From the NCBI GenBank assembly GCA_023053575.1, contig JAKZAP010000017.1, positions 5,029,501-5,093,500 on the forward strand: 64,000 bases of DNA, in the 5' to 3' direction. This DNA is from Branchinecta lynchi. Taxonomy: Eukaryota > Arthropoda > Branchiopoda > Anostraca > Branchinectidae. The number at the start of each line of letters is the position of its first letter. Within the stretch, counting starts at the first letter, position 1. This document shows, one piece after another, positions 12,611 to 25,745 of the stretch. The position numbers were made by a program, and so were the translations under genes. The notes below the pieces were generated by a model that was not told where the DNA came from, did not search any database, and saw nothing but the letters and a program-made list of their open reading frames with translations.

Positions 12611-14570
12611 TCTATCAGAAACTCTACTGAAGCTCTACTGAAGAGCTTTGATTTATTTAAAAATTTTAAATGTATAAATGAAACGTATTAGGTACATTAG
12701 CAATACTAACGGTCAGCACGAAAACGGATGAGACAGCTACTAGGCATCGTTTCTGTTAAGACTACATGGAGTGTATTACTGGACACCATTCCAGCAACAG
12801 TTTATAACCTCTGTACCCAAGACGAGATTAAACTGAGAGCCCCATGCACAAAACTTTAAGTTCGCATTTCGCACAACTGTCTCCCATGCAAATCCTTGCT
12901 TTTAACCTTCGTCAAACCCTAAGATCCCAAGGATTTCCAGAACATTTCAAACCGGAGAGAGCAAGGCTCTGGCAGCAGCTTCCAAGACCATATTAAAACG
13001 AGCGTCTTCGGCGAAATTTTTCAATTCGGCTTTTTTTCTGTCAAAATTCATCTATTTCTCACACTAATTCTAGTTTGTTTCTCAAATCCTAAGCCTAAGA
13101 CTCAAGAAAACCCTAACTAAATGATATGCCCTTCTAAAAAACGGAGAAAACTACCAAAGGCGCCTCGGGCGAGTTTTTGGAAACATTTATGATCGATCAT
13201 CTTTTTGGGATCCCAAATGAAATGGCAGTGACCAGAGTCTTACTCGACCATCTTCTCTCAATGCTTACACAGAAGATATATGTTCAAATGTTTCCATGCA
13301 GGATCAAAGAAAACAAAATCAAATTACTTTCCTGAAAAAAATTAACTAATTTTTGTACAAACCAGGCCAAAACTCGGCCATTTCTCCGCTAATTTTGATT
13401 TTGAAGAGATTTTGGTATAAAACCTAGTCGTGAAATTGGAGCATTGTAACCTTATTATAATTTTGGCAAGATTAGGAAAATCGTGAGAAAATTTTGGTCG
13501 GGAGATTTCCAAAAAAGCCGGGAGATCTCGCGAGAAATCGGGAGGAGTGGATGCACTGCCCCAAGGGCCCTGGTCACTTTTGTCTCAAGGGATTTGCTTA
13601 CAATTTACTTTCTAACAGCCTTAAAGTGGGCACTAGAAACACGAAGTGCCATAAAAACTTTGACAAAACGATACATGATCACGTCCCCCAAGGGCCCATG
13701 GTCACCGTGACTCAATAGAGTTCCTTACAAATTCTTAAAATAAACCTACAACTTCCAAATTCCCACTATCATCGTCTGATCGAGATCGTTTTGGTACCCA
13801 GGTTTTTCACCATGGGGCGGGGATATACCGGGGTATTGGTACTGAGTAGGGGATTTTGCCGGGGGGGGGGGGGGGCTCACCAGGGATTTCGCCTAGACTC
13901 TATAAAATGTGTCTTCAGGGTATGGAATCTGTAACAACCTTATTATTTATTCAAAAATTCAAGCATAGTCACATAAAAGTAGAAGCTCGATGAAAGCGGA
14001 TAGGTTACACTATATGGTCACAAAAAAGCACCTTATATGGACCAACAAAACATTCTCATTGAACTAACCACCTCACTTTATTATGACTGTTCTCAACCCA
14101 GGAAAAAATTGGTATAGTTCCTAGATTAAAGAGAAAAGCATACACCACATGGGTAAGAAAATACGATTCCGAGAAAAAATAATGGTAATATGGTATAATC
14201 TGGTTTCAAATTCAGCGTACGAGCCCAATCTACTTGACCATTTGACATGAGTTGAAAAACTAGTGTTCACTTTGACCTCAGTGGTTTTGACTGTTCTGAA
14301 CCCGGGCCAAAAAAGCTCGTTCACTTCGCCTTTGTATTTGTATCTTCTTTGTATGGCTGCATATTCTTTGTTGAATGGCTAAACAAACTAGTTATGATTC
14401 TTTAATTTTTCTCTGCTGCTGATTCTAACATTTAACATCTGAAAACGAAGTAAAAATTGGACGAGATTCCGCCTTTTGTCTCTTTGATCCGTTCGGTTTA
14501 TGTGAAGTGAGCTATTTATGCATTAATATCCCTTCGCTGAGTCGATATTTTAAACAGAACTATGCTTGTC
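12610..14570. other. No gene recognised
   Basis: Only short overlapping ORFs. CAAGGGCCCTGGTCAC at about 13,562 and CAAGGGCCCATGGTCACC at about 13,690 form a short direct repeat. A poly-G run lies near 13,860-13,876. Nothing matches a known exon or RNA gene. Confidence 0.35.
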
Positions 14571-15194
14571 GACGAACCGCCCGTAGGGAAAAAAACGGCC
14601 TGGAATCCAGACAAAGCCTGGATTCCGGGCATTTTGCCTGGAGATCCAGGCATTTTGTCTGGATTTCCGGGCTGTAGCCCGGAATTAAAACACTTAACTG
14701 GATTTCCGGACAAGTTTTCTCTGGAAATCCAGGTAATGATGTTTCTTTCCTGGAATTCCAGACACTTTGTTGAAATTCCAGACAGGCCCGAATTTAAATT
14801 TGGTAAGAGCCTGGAATTCCGGGCAGTTTGGTTGTAATTCCAGACAAATCTGGATTTCTGCGACGCCTCTTCTGGAATTCCAGGGTAGCAGTCATATTTT
14901 CCAGGAACTTGACCTACTTGAAATTCTAGAAAGTCCTGACTTTGTGCGCTTCCTCGTCTGTAAATCTAGGGAATACATGCAGAAAGTCTGGTTTGACGAC
15001 AAGAAAGCCTGGATTTCAGTATTAGTTGGTTGATATACTTGAAATTCTAGACAGTCCTGGCTTTGTGCGCTTCCTCGTCTGTAAATCTAGGGATTACATG
15101 CAGAAAGTCTGGTTTGACAACAAGAAAGCCTGGATTTCAGTATTAGTTGGTTGATGCTCCATCAGCCCAAACTGACTGCGAATCATATTTGACG

Positions 15195-15300
15195 GTGCAA
15201 ACCGATAAGTCAGCTACATATCATAAGTCGGCTCCATTTCTACATATAAAAAATGTAGCTGACTTATCCTTTTTGTACCGACACACATTATTAGTTGGAC
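15195..15300. repeat. Small palindromic MITE, TTTGACGGTGCAAA family
   Basis: TTTGACGGTGCAAACCGATAAGTCAGCTACAT, then its inverse ATGTAGCTGACTTATCC with TTTTTGTACCG. Related palindromes are at 18,545-18,662, 36,248-36,368 (both inside copies of the 7-kb element) and 50,936-51,153 (independent location). Confidence 0.75.
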
Positions 15301-16261
15301 TTTAAAGTGTAGCGGAAAAATTATACTGTTCAAAGATTTCGACATTTTCGTGAAGAAAATACCCTCACCAGCATTTTCAAAAATGTCTGAGGAAAATCAT
15401 CCGAAGAAACTGTATGCCGAAAAATATTTTATTAAAATGTCTCGCTTTCAATACTTCTCTTATGAAAGTGTTCAGGCCTGAACAAAAACTTTGAAAGTAA
15501 GAAAACCTCGCGGTAAATTAATAACAGAAAGAGGAGTCGAATCTTTTTTAGTACCTAATTTTTTAACAGTAAGACAGTGTTGAATAATTTATACATCTAC
15601 ATCGGGTCAACATGAGTAAAACACTAAGAAAATACTGTGACAGTAAATTTGCCAACATAAGATCTTATAAGAATTAGACCGTTGTCTTCCGATGAAAGTC
15701 TGCCAAACCCCATGATGAGCTGGCTTTTTCTTAGAAAAAAAAAATAATAAGTAATCGTAGGGTAGGTGAAAATGAGAATTTGAGCGACACGGCCTAGTTA
15801 TGATATCAATGACGCACGGTAGTGATAGTTAAATTACTGTGCACTGCTACAAACAAGAAATCCAATGGATTCCAAGAGAGCATTTGCATTGTCTCAGAAA
15901 ATTTTACTATATTTATACATACTATATAACGGGGTGAAGATGCAAGTTTGCACAGGAATTGCACAACAAATTTGGAGTCAAATTGGACTTCCGGAACCTT
16001 GCTACAATGTTTATCGCAAAAAAAGCAATAAAAATTATGTGTAATATAGAATGAAGAAATTAGTATTTGTCGAAATCTGAACTTCAGAATTATCTTTGAA
16101 TTTCTTCTGACTTCACATGAATATTCGAAAGGTTTGTTACCGGAACAATTTAGCTTTGTTTTCATGTTCAGGGTCAGCTTTGAATCATATATAATTTAGA
16201 AACATAGATCAAGGAAACTGAAAAGGAGGGAAAGGCCGCATCTTTTTTATTCAATGCTGAC

Positions 16262-17060
16262 CTTAGGCGTATTCTCGCCGTTCCCAGAGGACTCCAAATC
16301 AGGAGTCCTCGCGCTTTTGTTTGTCCCGGGGAATGACTCCCCGTATTCTCGCGAGTCCCAGCGGACGGGTAATCCTCCGATTATCATCACCATCATCAAA
16401 AATGACTCCCTTTCAGATTTGGAGGGGTATCAATTTTTGCTGGTTTTGGTGCAGTGTAAATTAATTAAAAATAATCAGAATAAACAAACTAAACAGAATC
16501 TATTGTCGAACCATTCCCAGTATTCTCGCTGTTTATGTACACCGATTCCGCGTGGAGCGACTCCCTTTACACTCTATATGACTGAGTCCAAAACACGCCA
16601 GTGATTCTCAGTAAGAAGGAGTAAACATGTCCGTAACGACTCAAACTCAACGACTCAAATCCTGACACAGCGCAGCTTTGACAATGTTACTACCTTTCTT
16701 CCACAGGTACCTGGAGATTCTGCATCGGTAGGGAGATATAGTCATCAAGAGTATTCTTACCGTTCCCTTCGATTCCCCGAGGAGTCCTCGGGGAACGGCG
16801 AGAATACGCCTCTAGTGTTTTATTTGTCCGACATTTTGTGTGTAGGTCTATTTGTACATTGTGTAACCAAAAATGATTTTTCTGTTAATACTCTTGATGA
16901 CTATCTCTCCTTGCCGATTCAAAATCTCCAGCCTCTCCGGGTACCTGGCGGAAGAAAGGCAGAAGTGGTCTCACAGCTGCTCTCAAAGATCGCCGCCGTG
17001 ACTGTTTGACACAGGATTTGAGTCGTTGGTTTTGAGTCGTTATGGACACGCTTAGTCATG
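16262..17060. repeat. Foldback insert with TATTCTCGCCGTTCCC ends
   Basis: AGGCGTATTCTCGCCGTTCCC at 16,265 is answered by GGGAACGGCGAGAATACGCCT at 16,791-16,811. A second, larger pairing joins about 16,620-16,755 (GTCCGTAACGACTCAAACTC, then GGTACCTGGAGATTCTGCATC) with its inverse at about 16,895-17,045. It is present in both tandem units of the 7-kb element but absent from the inverse copy at 29.9-36.9 kb, which has only a short remnant at 35,205-35,245. Non-coding. Confidence 0.65.
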
Positions 17061-19678
17061 CAGAGTATACAACGAGGTTATCAAGGATTTTAGAGATCCC
17101 ATGTGAGGTTTCCAAGAAAGCCGGGTCGCAACACTCCCGATATATTCAAATAAGCTAGGCAAAAAGCCAGTGTTGCCAAATTTGCGGATTTTACGCCAAA
17201 CTGGCAGATTTTTTCGACCGACTTGCTGATCTTTTTTTGCTGGCTCGGAGATTTATGTATAAAAAGAAACTTTGGCGTATTTTTCAAAAACAGCTGCGTC
17301 AATCCTGGATCACGATCCGGCAACATTGGCCAAGGCTGAAGGAAGGATCTGGAAGTTCAAGAATGAAATGTTCTGTGGATTGTTTGCATTGTCTGTCATG
17401 GATCTTCTTGTGATAGATATGAAGATATGGCTGCTGCATGCAGGATGAATGACATTCTGATATGTAAGTATAAAATGTACTAGTTAGGCCTATGTTCTTG
17501 TTTATGAAAGGTATGAAAGGAGAGGTATCCAACTTCAAATTCATATCAACTCAAACTTGGCTTGAAAACCTTACACGGCTTGAAAAACCTTACAAATTTC
17601 TGTGCAGTCCTTAAACAGGTCCTGCACTGGTCTTGCATTACTCAGAACTGAGGGTTTCCTTCTTGACAGTTAGGACTTTTATAGGACTAGGCTGAAATTT
17701 CCTTCCAACCTTTTTAGGCCAAGTTCGAGCAAACAAACACTAATTTGTTTGTTTCAAGTAAAATAGATAGAGATATAACAAAGATTATATCAGCTAGCAG
17801 CTGTTGATAATCATATACTTTGCTAACGTTGATAATCCTATACTTATTTTTCCATTGGTGATCTCTTTAATTGTTTACATTGAATGACATCTACTTGCAA
17901 CTGCTTCGCAAAACTGCAGGTAACAAGTCTACCACATACAATAGCTGCATTCTTAGCAGTCATCCAGTTAATCTGCCTAAAAGATTTCCCACCATAAACT
18001 GTTTTCTTCCTTCGGTTAATCAACCAAAGTTTTTATAAGCAATTTTTTTACTCCATTTGCTGGTCGGTTAACAAACCTCCCGTAGGGAAAAAAATGACCT
18101 GGAATCCAGACAAAGCCTGGATTCCGGGCATTTTGCCCGGATTTCCGGGCTGTAGCCCGGGATTAAAAAACTTAACTGGATTTCCGGACAAGTTTTCTCT
18201 GGAAATCCAGGTAATGATGTTTCTCTCCTGGAATTCCAGACACTTTGTTGAAATTCCAGACATTCCCGAATTTACATTTGGTAAGAGCTTGGAATTCCGG
18301 GCAGTTGGTTGAAATTCCAGACAAACCTGGATTTCTACGCCACCTCTTCTGGAATTCCAGGGTAACAGTCATATTTTCCAGGAACTTGACCTACTTGAAA
18401 TTCCAGACAGTCCTGGATTTTTGCGCTTCCTCGTCTGTAAATCTAGGGAATACATGCAGAAAGTCTGGTTTGACGACAAGAAAGCCTGGATTTCAGTATT
18501 AGTTGGTAGATGCTCCTTCAGCCCAAGCTGACTGTGAATCTTATTTGACGGTGCAAAACGGATAATCAGCTACATTTTGAATAAGTCAGCTACATTTCTT
18601 AAGTCAGCTCCATTTCTACATCAAAAATGTAGCTGACTTATCCGTTTTGCACCGTCAAATAGGATTAGTTGGATTATAAGGTGTAGCGGAAAAATATACA
18701 CTGTTCAAAGATTCCGACATTTTCGTGAAGAAAATACCCTGATCAGCATTTTCAAAAATGTCTGAGGAAAATCATCCGAAGAAACTGTCTGCCGAACAAC
18801 ATTTTTATTAAAATCTCTCGCTTTCAGTACTTCTCTTATGAAAGTGTTCGGGTCTGAACAAAAACTTTGAAAATAAGAAAACATCGCGGTAAATTAATTA
18901 CAGAAAGAGGAGTCGAATCTTGTTTACTACCTAATTTTTTAACAGTAAGACAGTGTTGCATAATTTATATATCTACATCGGGTCAACATGAGTAAAACAC
19001 TAAGAAAATATTGTGACAGTAAATTTGCCAACGTGAGATCTTGTTAGAAAGTGGTGACAGTTCAGAATTACACTGTTGTCTTCCGATAAAAGAGTGACGA
19101 ACCCCATGATGAGCTGTCTTTTTCTTAGACAAATAAAGTAATAGGTAATCGTATTGTAGTTGAACATGAGAATTTGAGCGGCACGGCCTAGTTATGATAT
19201 CACTGACGCACGGCTGTAATAGTTAAATTATTGTGCACTGCTACAAACAAGAAATCCAATGGATTCCAAGAGAGCATTTGTATTGTCTCGGGAAAATTTT
19301 CCTATATTTAATTGACGATATTGAACTGGGTGAAAATGCGAGTTTGCACAGAAATTTCTCAAAAAATCTGGAGTCAAGTTGGACTTGCGGAACCTTGATA
19401 CGATGTTTATCGCAAAAAAGCTATAAAGATCATGTGTAATATAGAATGCAGAAATGATCCGGCATTATTTGTCGAAATCTGAATTTCCGAATTATCTTTG
19501 ACTTTCTTCTGCAAGGCTCCGAGTTCACATGAACATTCGAAAGGTTTGTTACCGGAATAATTTAGCTTTGGTTTCATGTTCAAGGTCCGCTTTGAATCAT
19601 ATATAATTTAGAAGCATAGATTAAGGAAACTACAAAGGAGGGAAATGCCGCAGCTTTTTTAGTCAATGCTGGCCTTAG

Positions 19679-20510
19679 GCGTATTCTCGCCGTTCCCCGA
19701 GGACCCCAAATGGGGAGTCATCATCACCATCAGCAAAAAGGACTCCCTTTCAGATTTGGAGGGGAATCAATTTTTGCTGGTTTTGGTACAATATAAAATT
19801 AATTAAAAACAATCAGAATAAACAAATTGAACAGAATCTATTTTGGAAGCATTCCCCCTATTCTCGCTGTTTCTGTACACCGAGTCCGCGTGGAGTGACT
19901 CCCTCTATACTCTGTATGACTAAGTCCAAAACACGACTGTGATTCTCAGGAAGAAATAGTAAACGTGTCCGTAACGACTTAAACTCAACGAATCAAATCA
20001 TGACTCAGCGCAGCTTTGACAACGTTTCTTCCTTTCTTCCGTAGGTACGGCAGAGATTCTGCATCGGCAGGGAGCGATACAATTAAGAGTATTCTCACCG
20101 TTCCCTTCGATTCCCCGAGGAGTCCTCCGGGAACAGCTAGAATACGCCTCTGGTGTTTTATTTGTTCAACATTTGTGTGTAGGCCTATTCGTACATTCTG
20201 TAACCAAAAATGATACGAATTATCAAAGAAAAACAGATTTTCTCGTTTGTCCCAAAATAATTTCCGTTTTAGAACATGGGTCTTAGGATTGTTCTGTTAA
20301 TACTCTTGATGACTATTTCTCCCTTGCCGATGCAAAATCTCCGGCCTCTCCGGGTACCTGGCGGAAGAAAGGCAGCTGCTCCCAAAGATCGCCGTGATTG
20401 TTTGACATAGGATTTGAGTCATTGATTTTGAGTCGTTACGGACACGCTTACTCCTTCTTCCTGAGGATCACTGTCGTGTTTTGGACTTCGTCATGCAGAC
20501 TGGCAGAGCA
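19679..20510. repeat. Foldback insert, second copy
   Basis: AGGCGTATTCTCGCCGTTCCC at 19,680 is answered by TAGAATACGCCT near 20,150. Outer arms near 19,916-20,090 (TAAGTCCAAAACACGACTGTG) pair with about 20,290-20,505 (CACTGTCGTGTTTTGGACTT). Same insert as at 16,262-17,060, so it predates the tandem duplication. Confidence 0.65.
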
Positions 20511-22601
20511 TAGAACGAGGTTATCAAGGATTTTAGAGATTCGATGTGAGGTTTTCACGAAAGCCGGGTCGCAACACTCATGATAAATTCAAATGCACTA
20601 GTCAAAAGGTCAGTGTTGCCACATTGACGGATTTTACGCCAAACTGGCAGATTTTTTCGACCGACTTGCTGATTTTTTTTGCTGGCGTGGGAGATTTCTT
20701 GGGATTTATGGTTAAAAAGAAACTTTGGCGCATTTTCAAAGACAGCTGCGTCAATCCTGGATCACGATCTGGCAACGCTGGTCAAGGCTACAGGCAGAGT
20801 TCAAGAATTAAATATTCTGTGGAGTGTTTACATCATCTGTCATGGATCTTCTTGTGATAGATATGAAGATATTGCTGCAGCATGCAGGATGAATGACGTT
20901 CTTATATGTAAGTATAAAATGTACTGCTTAGGTCTATGTACTTGTTTATGACAGGAGGGGTATCCAACCTTGAATTCATATCAACTCAAACTTGGCTTGA
21001 AAACCTTACAAGGAAATTTCTGTGCAGTCCTAAACATGTCCTGCACTGGTCTTGCATTACTCAGAACTCAGGATTTCCTTCTTGACAGTTGGGACTTTTA
21101 TAGGACTGGACTGAAATTTCCTCCCAACCTTTTTAGGCCAAGTTAGAGGTTGTGTAAATTCGAGGTTGGATACCTCACCTGTTTTATGCTTATTTAATAA
21201 TTAGTAACTTTCTACAATCTGAATATTTCACTAATTTGTTTGTTTCAAATCAAATGGAAAGAGGTATAACAAAGATGATATCAGCTAGCAGCCGACTGTT
21301 TCAGTTTACATTTGGCAAAGACATTTTTTTTTCCTTTTTCTAGATTTTTGCTTACGTTGATAATCCTATGCTTCTTTTTCCATTGGTGATCTCTTTAATT
21401 GTTTACATTGAATGACATCTACTTGCAACTACTTCGCAAAACTGCAGGTAACAAGTCTACCAGAAACAATAGCCACATTTTTTGCAGTCATCCAGTTAAT
21501 CGGCCTAAAAGATTTCCCACTATTAGTCATTTTCTTCCTTCGGTTAATCAACCTAAGTTCTTATAAGCTATTTTTTATTCCATTTGCTGGTCGGTAAACC
21601 AACCTGTGGACTGAGGTGGGAGCTCCATCCAGCCGACCTACGCTCTTGGCATGGTGCGAAATTCAAAATTCTCATTGGAGAGATAGGTGCCGGCCATGGG
21701 AAGATGCCATTTGTTCTTATAAGCCGTTTTTTAGAGCTCAGTTGAAAAGACCGGCAAGACAAAAAAACTGTCAATTGTGGCAAATAGGTAGGTTAACAGA
21801 CCTATGGAGAAAAGGCAAATAATGCAGCCAATTGTTTTCATACATTAAAGCCAAATATGTAGGTTCCGACTCGAGCTGCAACCTACTCAACTACAACCTA
21901 CTCAAACTCAACTGTAAAGTAGCAGCAGTAGAGGTATGCTTATTTTTTAGCATCTCTAGAAACCTTTCCAGACCTCTGTTTTGTTTGTTGTCCTTACAGA
22001 ACAGTCCAGTTCCAGGACTGTTCCAACAGTTCCAACAGTTCTTTTCCATTTGATGGGTTGGAAAAGCTAGCAGCAAGGTAATGAAATTGGGATAATCAAC
22101 TTGTTTCAGCGCTTGCTTATCTATCAGGGACGGCAAATATGCCAACCAGTTTTCTGCATTGCATCAGCGACAGTAGTATTTTCTTATTTTATATGGGTAG
22201 GTGTAGCTGATAGAACGTTTGTAACCTCACAAGAAGAAACTGCAGAGACAATGGAAATTGTTCTATAATTGTTGACATACAGGAAATCACTATATGAATT
22301 AAACATTTTCAGCAAATATTTTGCAGTTCAAGTTGCCTGGCATGGGATTTAATTTTTCAGTGGTAATAACATTAAATAAGCATAGGTTGTATGTGCTAAC
22401 GAGTTCTGAATTGGTGGTGTTCGAGCTTGTCTTTATATTGCCAGCTGAGCTCAAATGGTCAATATTTTATTTGGTCATAGTACCATACTCAGCGTTTAGC
22501 ATAGGGTTTCTGGCATTAGGCATAATGTATTCGAGATCCAAACATACCCAGGAGTTATCATAGGTTGTCCAAGAATCAGGGGTTTGTGGTAGACTAAGTC
22601 A

Positions 22602-22800
22602 GGGGCGTCACGACTTGGGGGGGGGGGGGGGACGCCCCCAGTCAACTGACCAAACAGTCAGTTTTTCTGAAAACCAGTTGATTTTTTGTCAAAACTGTTG
22701 TTTTTTTGTTGAAAACAGTCAGTAAAAAATACCAGCCGGTCGGTAAATGCCTCGTCCCCCACACCAAACATTTTGGCTAGTAACGCCTTTGGACTAAGTG
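22602..22800. repeat. G-run repeat (CAGTCAACTGACC family)
   Basis: GGGGCGTCACGACTT, a G15-16 run, ACGCCCCCAGTCAACTGACC, an AAACAGTCAGTTTTTCTGAA block, and finally TTTTGGCTAGTAACGCC. Related copies are at 32,610-32,790, 32,800-32,950, 33,475-33,665, 41,650-41,860 and 42,510-42,695. A non-coding dispersed repeat; the G run is at the same place in each copy. Confidence 0.7.
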
Positions 22801-23879
22801 ACACTGAGTAAAATCTGCAAAACTTGACACAAGAAACAGAAGGAAATTAAGAGAAAACATTCCAAAATAAGGCTGAGCGTAGGCTACTATATACGGTAAA
22901 CTAGAAATAGAACAAAAGGTTTTAGAACGAGTCTTGCAGAGAAGTCGCCTGCCTGGTATGTGCCTTAGTGTTTCTTTGATGACAAAATAAGCATGCCTCT
23001 ACTTATTTCTGGATGTGATTCAAAACCTGCAGACTCATATTCTGGATAACTACTTAAGCGTGGTCACACAGTCGACAGACAAGTTGGTTACTGCAAGTAG
23101 GCTTTAGCCTACTATATCAATATTAATACGAAGTATAGGTTAAAAGATTAAGTTTAGGCTGGAATGAAATGGAGTATATTTAAGCCTTTAGACCAAAGGC
23201 TCCAATCTGCTGAACTGAATTCAGAGTCTGTGAAGCCTCTAGAGACGAGGAGGGTCAGAAAAAAGATCAATCCTAGAGATTTTAGTAAATATGTAAGAGT
23301 TTTTGTTCAGCAAAATGATGGTTATTTTAGGTACGGTAAACAGTTCTAGAATATAGGGTCTTGTTATGCATATTTGGGTTTCACCATTATAACACGAGTG
23401 AGAAATTATATTTGTCTCTGCTTTCTGATAAACTCTCCCATTGTAGAGATCCTTAACCAACTGCTATAGCACCCTCTTAACATTGAGGGAGGAGGGGGGG
23501 GCTGCCCCATTTCCTTGAAATTTCATATTTTGCCAGTGTGTTGAATTTTGGGTAAAATTTATTGTAGTTTCAAGAAAATTTGAACATTTTTTTACATTAA
23601 TATTTGACTTCTAATTTGCCACATGCCAGCAAATCTGTCAGTAGCACCATACGCGAGAGTACCAATTTTAACAATGCATAAGCCAAAAGTCGCACATATG
23701 AAATAGTGAATACATTTTTAGTCGAGTGTTCCTCGAACAATCCACTATTGCGAGCGCCGAAACAGATTTCGGTTTTCACTGTTTTTTTAGAGCTCACTGG
23801 TGAACCAGTGCAGTTAGGCTATCAAGAACAAACTTGATAAACTTGTTGGTGTTGGGGTCCAGTTGTGCCTTTTGATGGT

Positions 23880-24385
23880 CCCACCCCCCACACTTACCCG
23901 GTTCAGGGGCAAATGGGCCCAGATTGCTCAATGAATAATGTTCATAACTTGACCAGAGCTGGACATACGATGATGCAATTCCTCGTATTTGTAGATCCTG
24001 TGGCTGGGAATTACTTTCAAAGTTTCACCTCCCCCACCCATCCCGTTCATGGGCAACTTTGCCCAGATTGACCAAGAGTAAAGTTCATGACCAGTGACAG
24101 GAACCAACAGGTATCAAGTTTACACTTGGTAGGCTTGTGAGCATCGGGGTCCATTTTGCTTTTTGGGGAGCCCCAAACCCCACTCTCACTTGGTTCATAG
24201 GCAGTTGGGCCCATTTTTTAACTTCATGTTTCTAACTTGACAATAACTGGAGATAGGGCGATGAAATTCCTTGTGCTTTTAGATCTTAGGGTTGGGAATA
24301 TACCCTTCATGTGATGTTCAACCACCCTCAACGCTCATGGGCAAGCTGTCCCAAATTGCGCATGAGATACTTGTGGAAATATAGG
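23880..24385 (+). repeat. ~147-bp tandem units inside 7-kb element
   Basis: About four diverged units with TGGGCCCAGATTG-type cores near 23,905, 24,056, 24,203 and 24,345, each followed by a TAACTTGACCAGAGCTGGA-like and an ATGCAATTCCTCGTATTTGTA-like block. The same array is present inverted at 31,470-31,960. Confidence 0.65.
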
Positions 24386-25029
24386 CCTAGACACTCTAGT
24401 TTTGTTTGTATATAGTCACTGCTTGGGAAAAAGGAATCTTGGGTCGATCACTGAAATGGGTGTTTTATTTAGGTAATCCAGCTCAGTGCGAAGGCATCTT
24501 TGGTGTAAGGGATCCAGCGTTTTGCAGATACTTCCATGCAGCATGTGAAGAGAACACAATTTCAGGATTTATGACCGACTGAGATTCAAGTCCCCCCCCC
24601 CCCCCGACTGAGGCATTATATGTTTGGTATCTATTGTTTTACCCTGTAAATAAATCAATTCAAGATGCAACGTTTTCTGCGGACTGCCTTTTTACTGTTG
24701 GTTGTTTGATCTAACTCAGTAAATCAACATTAAGTATCCCATGTGTGTACAAGGATTGATTCGTGCTTGGTTGAATACGAAGAAAGTGGCTTCTAAGGAA
24801 AAAATGGTTTTCTTAGAAATTATAAACAGTTGAAACCTAGGAATGCGGAAACGTATGTTACGGAAGTAAATTGTTTGTTGTGACTTTCAAAAGTCGTACG
24901 ATCAGAAAACGTCGGGGAACAAATTAGTTATGTTTATATTATTTTCATCAGAGCAAAATCCTAGATATATATCCGTCTAGTCAAAGCAAGGTATCAACAT
25001 ATCAGTTAAGTTTCTGGACAGTTGTGGAA

Positions 25030-25600
25030 AAAACGAAGTCTGGAATCCAGAACAGACGAGCCGTCTGGAATCCAGAACAGACTAGCCGTCTGGAATCCAG
25101 GATATACAGGTAGTCTGAATCCCGGAACTGGAAATTTGGAACCTGGAATCCAGACGAAGCCTGGAATTCAGCCCGGACTCCTAATCTGGAAATTTGTAAC
25201 CTGGAATACGGACAAAGCCTGGAATCCAGCCCAGAATTCTAGTCTGGAAATTTGGAACCTGGAATCCGGACAAAGCCTGGAATCCAGCCCAGAATTCTAG
25301 TCTGGAAATTTGGAACCTGGAATCCGGACGAAGCTTGGAGTCCAGCCCAGAATTCTAGTCTGGAAATTTTGAACCTGGAATCCGGACAGAGCCTGGAATT
25401 CAGCCCAGAATTCTAGTCTGGAAATTTGGAACCTGGAATCCGGACAAAGCCTGGAATTCAGCCCGGAATCCTAGTCTGGAAATTTGGAACCTGGAATCCG
25501 GATGAAGTCTGGAATTCCAGAATCAGCCCGGAATTCCAGAATCAGCCCGGAATCCAGGTTCCAAATTTCCAGATGCCTGGATTCTAGGCCGATTTTTACC
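25030..25600. repeat. Subterminal repeat array of the 7-kb element
   Basis: Well over a dozen copies of GGAATCCAG/GGAATCCGG, organised as about 60-bp units (TCTGGAAATTTGGAACCTGG, then AATCCGGACAAAGCCTGG). The array lies directly inside the CCCTACGGG terminus. The mirror array in the other copy is at 29,925-30,300. Such arrays are typical transposase-binding subterminal regions in some DNA transposon superfamilies; that role is inferred here. Confidence 0.75.
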
Positions 25601-25634
25601 CTACGGGGGCTAGCGTCAAGAGAACGAATAAAAA

Positions 25635-25745
25635 CCTGCAATTCGCACAGATATTGCAATAAACGGATCGGTGACATTATACTTTGCCAACAATCTAGAA
25701 TTACGGGCCCACGGAGGTAGTCCTAGGAGATAAGTAGTATATAAA
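25635..25745 (-). pseudogene. Non-LTR reverse transcriptase C-terminal relic
   Basis: On the minus strand the peptide contains YLLGLPPWARNSRLLAKYNV followed by TDPF. This closely resembles the block just after the RT core in the relic at 61.2-61.9 kb (YLLRLPPWTRNTYMTNKYGI, VDPI). Only about 35 codons survive; the downstream end is cut by the terminus of the 7-kb element at 25,607. A short decayed LINE fragment, probably of the same clade as the 61.5-kb copy. Confidence 0.6.

Larger units (their letters stand above)
14580..18078 (+). mobile_element. Partial copy of the 7-kb CCCGTAGGG element (first half only)
   Basis: Begins with CCCGTAGGGAAAAAAACGG and subterminal GGAATCCAG/GGAATTCCAG repeats (14,600-14,900). 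It then runs collinear with 18,079-21,600 at high identity: the MITE palindrome, the TATTCTCGCCGTTCCC inverted-repeat insert, and the stretch ending CTGGTCGGTTAACAAACCT. At 18,078 it stops and a new CCCGTAGGG terminus begins; the expected continuation (GTGGACTGAGGTGGG, at 21,605) is absent. It also carries a local duplication of about 100 bp (14,921-15,030 and 15,040-15,155). No ORF of known function. Confidence 0.8.
18079..25607 (+). mobile_element. 7-kb CCCGTAGGG element, complete copy 1
   Basis: Starts CCCGTAGGGAAAAAAATG and ends TTTTTACCCTACGGG. Both ends carry arrays of short subterminal repeats: GGAATTCCAG/GGAATCCAG at 18,100-18,420 and the GGAATCCAG array at 25,030-25,590. Length is about 7.53 kb. 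The interior is collinear, inverted, with 36,852-29,912, and holds the MITE palindrome (18,545), foldback insert (19,679-20,510), G-run repeat (22,605-22,800), 147-bp tandem units (23,880-24,380) and a TATATATCCGTCTAG-containing block near 24,965. No ORF resembles a transposase; the longest conserved ORF (21,412-21,597 here, 149 codons in the other copy) is unrecognised. TIRs plus subterminal arrays suggest a cut-and-paste DNA transposon mobilised in trans; the superfamily is not assignable. The flanks do not match (CT left, GG right), so this copy is probably rearranged. Confidence 0.75.
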
